In this document: positions 60,476 to 64,000 of the stretch, piece by piece | Layout: each line of letters starts with the position of its first letter | Position numbering within the stretch: position 1 is the stretch's first letter | Assembly (NCBI GenBank): GCA_018398765.1 | Contig: JAHBMJ010003590.1 | Location: 1,041 to 65,040 of the forward strand | Source of the DNA: Chromera velia | Lineage: Eukaryota > Sar > Chromeraceae | Length of the DNA stretch: 64,000 bases | Reading direction: 5' to 3' | Notes under the pieces: generated by a model | What the model saw: the letters and a program-made list of their open reading frames with translations, nothing else | Databases searched by the model: none | What the model was told of the DNA's origin: nothing | Made by a program: the position numbers and the translations under genes

Positions 60476-60959
60476 TCACACACGCACACGCACACGCACG
60501 CACGCACACGCACACGCACGCACACACACATATACGCACACACACACACACACATGCACACAAGGAGAGAGGGAGGAGAATAAGCATGCATTCTTGTATG
60601 GAAACATACTTGAAACCTGGCCTTTATGCATGCATATATTCAGGTGTACACATCGGAAAGAGAGGGACATCCAGGAAATGCATGCACATGGATATCCACA
60701 CTCACGGGAGAGGTTCTGCTGCACAGGATCTCCCTCTGTGTGCTTTCACACGTGCATCAGCATAAGTGGGACTGGACCCACCTCCCCAGAAGTTGGCGGT
60801 CTTTGCTTCCGACACGTACATTCCCTTTTCACTGCTTCGCCGTCTCCAGCTGAATCCGCTCCCCTTCCGCTCCCCCCGGGCTCCTCCGCGCTCATGGGAG
60901 GAGGGAGAGACCGGAGCACCCCTCTCAGGGCCCTCCTGTATCTTCACTGCGTCCTTCAT
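49380..60959 (-). CDS. Double FtsX-domain (ABC3-type) membrane permease, 27 exons, 1,507 aa
   Basis: Exons in transcript order: 60959-60782, 60133-59692, 59359-59182, 58677-58554, 58139-58018, 57656-57341, 57202-57082, 56858-56735, 56552-56514, 56467-56311, 56084-55922, 55588-55474, 55256-55083, 54832-54692, 54328-54238, 53932-53869, 53489-53295, 53058-52866, 52740-52663, 52493-52453, 52382-52284, 52245-51926, 51689-51591, 51385-51002, 50828-50753, 50290-50209, 49787-49380. All phases agree; 1,508 codons. Cytosolic N-terminus, TM1 (about 79-97), a large outside loop, FtsX core 1 (about 549-693) with Arg-Ala-Leu-Gly-Met, extra TM helices (694-798), a second MacB-like start (Asn-Arg-Lys-Thr-Ala-Leu), a second large loop, and FtsX core 2 (1373-1507) with Arg-Ala-Leu-Gly-Leu. 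Bacterial relatives work with an ABC ATPase, and none is encoded here. Exons 19-21 are the least certain. Substrate unknown. Confidence 0.85.
50265..50404 (-). repeat. Duplicated exon start with a 20-bp inverted repeat between the copies
   Basis: A 38-bp direct repeat (50265-50302 and 50367-50404, one mismatch) covers the acceptor and first bases of exon 26 of the permease gene. The copy at 50265-50302 is the one joined to the full exon (50290-50209). The other is an orphan within the intron. Between them a perfect 20-bp inverted repeat (50301-50320 with 50347-50366, 26-bp spacer) could fold into a hairpin in RNA or DNA. Confidence 0.85.
51761..51857. repeat. (CA)n(GA)n microsatellite in a permease intron
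   Basis: On the sense (minus) strand this reads CT then GT, the same order as in introns of the plus-strand ligase gene. Confidence 0.95.
53508..53697. repeat. (CA)n, (GA)n and (CAGA)n microsatellite in a permease intron
   Basis: About 190 bp in the intron between exons 16 and 17 of the permease gene. Frames through it are low-complexity shadows. Confidence 0.95.
54541..54617. repeat. (CT)n(CA)n(GA)n microsatellite in a permease intron
   Basis: Three adjoining dinucleotide tracts. The outer CT and GA tracts are complementary and could pair across the CA core. Confidence 0.95.
59031..59171. repeat. (AATC)n-type tetranucleotide array
   Basis: About 140 bp of AATC units with AAGC, AACC and ATCT variants in the intron following exon 3 of the permease gene (sense strand GATT). 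Confidence 0.95.
60283..60562. repeat. (CACT)n/(CA)n/(CG)-mixed microsatellite in permease intron 1
   Basis: About 280 bp of CACT, CA and CACG repeats in the first intron (60134-60781). All long frames here are His-Thr or Val-Cys repeats, not genes. Confidence 0.95.
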
Positions 60960-61925
60960 TCTGCTGCTGGAAAGTTCAGTACAGATTCATTTGAGTCGTG
61001 GTGTTTGTGTGCCTAGACGTAGAACTATGTTATTACGTGAGCAACACCTGCTCAATTCCCGCATACTTCGGATGTTGCAGATACTCACTGTCTCATGAAG
61101 ACATGTTTGCCTTGGGGAAAAGCGTGTGTAAAAGAACTACATACAGGCAAAGTCTCAATTTCATCGTCGAATGGCAGCATGCATTGGCTGGATAAAAGAA
61201 TTTTGTAACGCAATCCAATTGAGAAGATTCATAATTAATTGCCCCCAATTCGCGCGGTTTGCGCGCTGCGGAGCCATACTTCCCAAAGATTATTTTGGGC
61301 GCACCCCGACTAAACTATAAACTATACATTTGACCAATTTTTTCTTGTTTTCTTTACCAACTGTATGTTCTCAAGAATGCTGGCACGCTTCGTTCGGTCC
61401 CTGGCTCCCGCGGCCTGCATGTATGGGTCCATATATATACAGCTGGGCCGAAGGTCGACCCCGGCCGCGCGGCCTGCATGATCCTTTGGATATTATCAAG
61501 TGAATCAGTCTGGCAATCCACGCTCCAACATGAAAACCTCTTCAATTGCATTGATCCGACGGTCGCGCGAGTGCAACCTGGAGCGGTTCGCCACGCGCGC
61601 AAATTCCTCGGAGGGCAGTGCATGCGCGCGCAAGAGGTGTGTGTCACGATGTGAGCTCGTACAAGCTCGATCAGTCTTCTTGTCATGCACTCATCTCCTG
61701 TGCTTGTCCGTCATCTCACGCTTCACGCTCACTCCGCAAAGAAGACCACTGGACTTCCTACTACGCTGAGTACATTTTTCCTGCTTGCTGATTTTCATTC
61801 CGTGAACGCTTGGCATTGATTGTACCTGGTCTTTCACACCTCACATTTTAGCTGTCTCCTCCTATTGCTGTTGCTGGCATCTCACTACATCCTGCTATCT
61901 CTCGTTCGGATTGGATTTGTCGGTG
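60960..61925. promoter_or_regulatory. Divergent intergenic region between permease and callose synthase genes
   Basis: The permease start codon (60959, minus) and the glucan synthase start (61926, plus) face away from each other across 966 bp, so both promoters should lie here. Visible words are CCATATATATACAGC near 61430, two CGGCCTGCATG repeats (about 61410 and 61470), and TGCATGC and GCGCGC clusters at 61600-61640. No ORF in it looks coding. Confidence 0.5.
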
Positions 61926-63620
61926 ATGAGCGCTTCTGTCGTGGGTGTAGCCGATAGGGGTGACGTCATGGCTTCTCGTGGGGCGCTCTGGCAAGAAGTC
62001 GACCGCCTTTTCGACGTCTGTGAGGCCCGTTTCCTCTTTGAGGTGCGTTGAGCAACGGAACAAGAGAATCTTTCTTCCTCTTTCTGAACAATAGCACGAA
62101 GAAGTGGTAGGCACTTTTCATGTCAGTGGAGTGTATATAGAAACGTGAATTGTGAGTGCAGGTTTCCATCGTGAGGAACGCAAAGGAGGACTATGTCTCC
62201 GGTCTCTGTGGTCGAATTCGAGAGATTACAGACCGAGAGAGACGGGAAGGCGTAGACGGAGACGGAGGGCATTCGGGAGAGACACCAGACATGAGACGGG
62301 AAGCCGTCCTTTCGATCTTTGATGATCTTTTCTGGAACTTCAGGCGTTGGGCGCGGTTTGTCTTCAGTGGCCGAGAGAGAGAGGCGTTCGGCTACTTCGT
62401 CCCTCTCTTCGAGGAAAAAAGCCCGGAGACACGAGAGGCCCTGAGGGCATCTGTTCTCTTCAAACTCATCTGGGGGGCTGCAGGAAATCTGCGCTTCTGC
62501 CCTGAAGTGCTCGCACTGTCAGTCTTGAAATCTGCAAATACCAGGGTATCCCGTCTGCCTGTTTGACCTTGAAGCCTTGTCGGTGACTCGAGGTTATCTT
62601 TGCAGCTGCGTTTCTCTCCGGTCCTTTTCCGCTCTTTTCTTTTCTTTTCCCGGCATTTTTCTTCTCTTGTTGCGCCCTTCTTATCCATCTAAGTCAGCCT
62701 TCTGTTCTGTGCATTCCTTCAGGATTTTCCACGACTTAATGCTCTCCTGGCACAAGGAGGAGAGAGGAGCCGGAGGACACCAAGGTTGTTCTGTCCATCT
62801 TTCTGACGGCGTTCCCTTCTCTGCACGGGTCGAACCGATCTTGAAGATCCTCTACGAGTGAGTGGCCTCTGTCTGAATTCTTCGGAAAGATGAATCTGTG
62901 TGGCCTCTGTAAGAATCAATCTTTCTCTCTATCTGCCTTATGCATTCACTGTCACCGGCTCGCACCCTACAGGATTACCTCCTTCCCCTCCGCCCCGTTT
63001 CTCTGTTCACACGTGCAAGGATTTCCCTGCCTGTCTGACTCGCTATGAGATTTTCTGGAGCTTTCACCTCTGTGTTGCAAAGGTACTCAGTCTTCGTGTG
63101 CAGGAACTAAGCTGAACGAAGTTGCCATCACCTCACTCGAGATCGGTCTGCACCGATGCACAGTGGGCACAGTCAGTCATTAGTTTTCCTCCTTGTGATC
63201 GTTCCTTTCTTCCGTGCAGAGAACAGAGAGACCTGCCTCATGCAGACCACAGAGGCAGACTGAACTACGACGACGTCAATGAGCTCGCATGGAGACGGGA
63301 TGTCGTCCTCAGAGGATTCCTACCCTCTGGCTCCCTTCTTGTGGGCCAGGCTGGCAGTAAGGGGAGTGGAGTTGCTGTGGGTGGCTTTGCCTCTGTACTG
63401 AAGGAAGCCCACAAGAAGACAACAGGAGTTGGAGTGAGATTCAAGTGTGGGGGCTGCTGTGGAGTCCGCAGGAACAAGAGGTGAGTCCGGACTCTAGGGA
63501 GGGAGGAGCATGGGGGAAGGGAGTCGGACTGAGTTAAAGTGAAGTCAGAGAGGAAAGGCGTGGATGGGGCGAAAAATAGGTACTGCACATTTCTTTCCTT
63601 TGCATTTTCCTGACTTTTGT

Positions 63621-63657
<37 letters not shown>

Positions 63658-63719
63658 TGTCTGTCTGGCTGGCTGGCTGTCTGTTTATTTCTCTCTTTAT
63701 CTCTTCCAGTATCAGTGTC

Positions 63720-63750
<31 letters not shown>

Positions 63751-64000
63751 CAAAGAGAGAGACAAAGAGACAAGAGAAAGAGAGAGAGAGAGAAACAGGC
63801 AGAGGCAGAGACAGAGCAAGAGAGAGAAAGAGAGTCGGACAGTCGCTCTTTCTTGTGCAAGACCCTCTCTGTTCCAATCTTCCTGAGTGAGTGCAGATTT
63901 GTGGAGTTCAGAAATTACCTCCAGGCGCTGCTGTGTTGGTTCAACGTCGTCGAATTTCACGCTGCTGCCTTCTCTATCCTCTTCTTTATCGCCCGAGAGG
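61926..64000 (+). CDS. 1,3-beta-glucan (callose) synthase, N-terminal part, runs off the window
   Basis: Exons seen: 61926-62042, 62162-62517, 62723-62857, 62973-63032, 63220-63480, 63897-64000 and on. All phases are consistent, giving about 344 residues. The conserved Fks1 domain-1 words are present: Leu-Ile-Trp-Gly-Ala-Ala-Gly-Asn-Leu-Arg-Phe-Cys-Pro-Glu (from about 141), joined by splicing to Ile-Phe-His-Asp-Leu, and Leu-Asn-Tyr-Asp-Asp-Val-Asn-Glu-Leu-Ala-Trp (237-247), the equivalent of YDD(I/F)NE(Y/F)FW. The last exon starts the first membrane region. The family (GT48) makes 1,3-beta-glucan from UDP-glucose at the plasma membrane. The N-terminal lead is short compared with plant callose synthases. 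Exon 4 (donor GTCTGA at 63033) is the least certain. Confidence 0.85.
63619..63839. repeat. (CTGC)n, (CTGT)n, then (GT)n(GA)n repeats in a glucan synthase intron
   Basis: Tetranucleotide repeats from 63619 to about 63672 and a GT-to-GA dinucleotide block from 63719. They fill most of the intron between 63481 and 63896. The sense-strand GA tract is an exception to the CT/GT bias elsewhere. Confidence 0.95.

Noticed and set aside
60165-61016. 283-codon plus-strand ORF rich in His-Thr
   Set aside because: It crosses the CA/CACT repeat in permease intron 1 and is antisense to exon 1.

Overview
This is nuclear DNA from an intron-rich eukaryote, most likely a chromerid or related alveolate alga (Chromera-like). 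That placement is an inference. It rests on dense GT-AG introns inside very large genes, a giant HECT-type ubiquitin ligase with protist-style low-complexity inserts, a split FtsX-family permease, a 1,3-beta-glucan (callose) synthase, many microsatellites, and frequent TGCATGCA words of the kind bound by apicomplexan AP2 factors. There are no bacterial operons, CRISPR arrays or recognisable rRNA or tRNA genes. All exon models were built by hand from reading frame, intron phase and splice-site words. The total coding length of both complete multi-exon models is a multiple of three.

Layout. 1-1.73 kb: four tandem copies of one 3'-terminal coding exon, two intact and two frameshifted, at the end of a gene that lies to the left. 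1.73-3.1 kb: AT-rich and empty. 3.10-5.40 kb: a candidate transposon with about 250-bp terminal inverted repeats. 5.4-6.2 kb: decayed sequence. 6.24-42.04 kb (+): one gene of 36 exons encoding a HECT E3 ubiquitin ligase of about 8,277 residues, with a ConA/LamG-like region, a CUB-like segment, a split ZZ zinc finger, acidic tracts and a C-terminal HECT domain with its catalytic Cys. 42.05-44.3 kb: AT-rich DNA, a poly-C assembly gap, long microsatellites and fragments of a possible minus-strand gene. 44.3-46.4 kb: a nested palindrome cluster and a 1.42-kb inverted-repeat-bounded unit with one intronless, Cys-rich ORF. 46.77-47.17 kb (+): a small intronless secreted protein, probably GPI-anchored. 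47.2-49.4 kb: gene-poor. 49.38-60.96 kb (-): a 27-exon gene for a double FtsX-type membrane permease of 1,507 residues. 60.96-61.93 kb: a divergent intergenic region. 61.93 kb to the end (+): the 5' part of a callose synthase gene that runs off the window.

The genes do not form an operon. They share an unusual splice-site vocabulary: 5' sites are mostly GTCAGT or GTCGGT (C at +3) and 3' sites are mostly TGCAG. This is the most striking global signal. Two introns carry partial duplications of an acceptor plus exon start, which leaves decoy exons.
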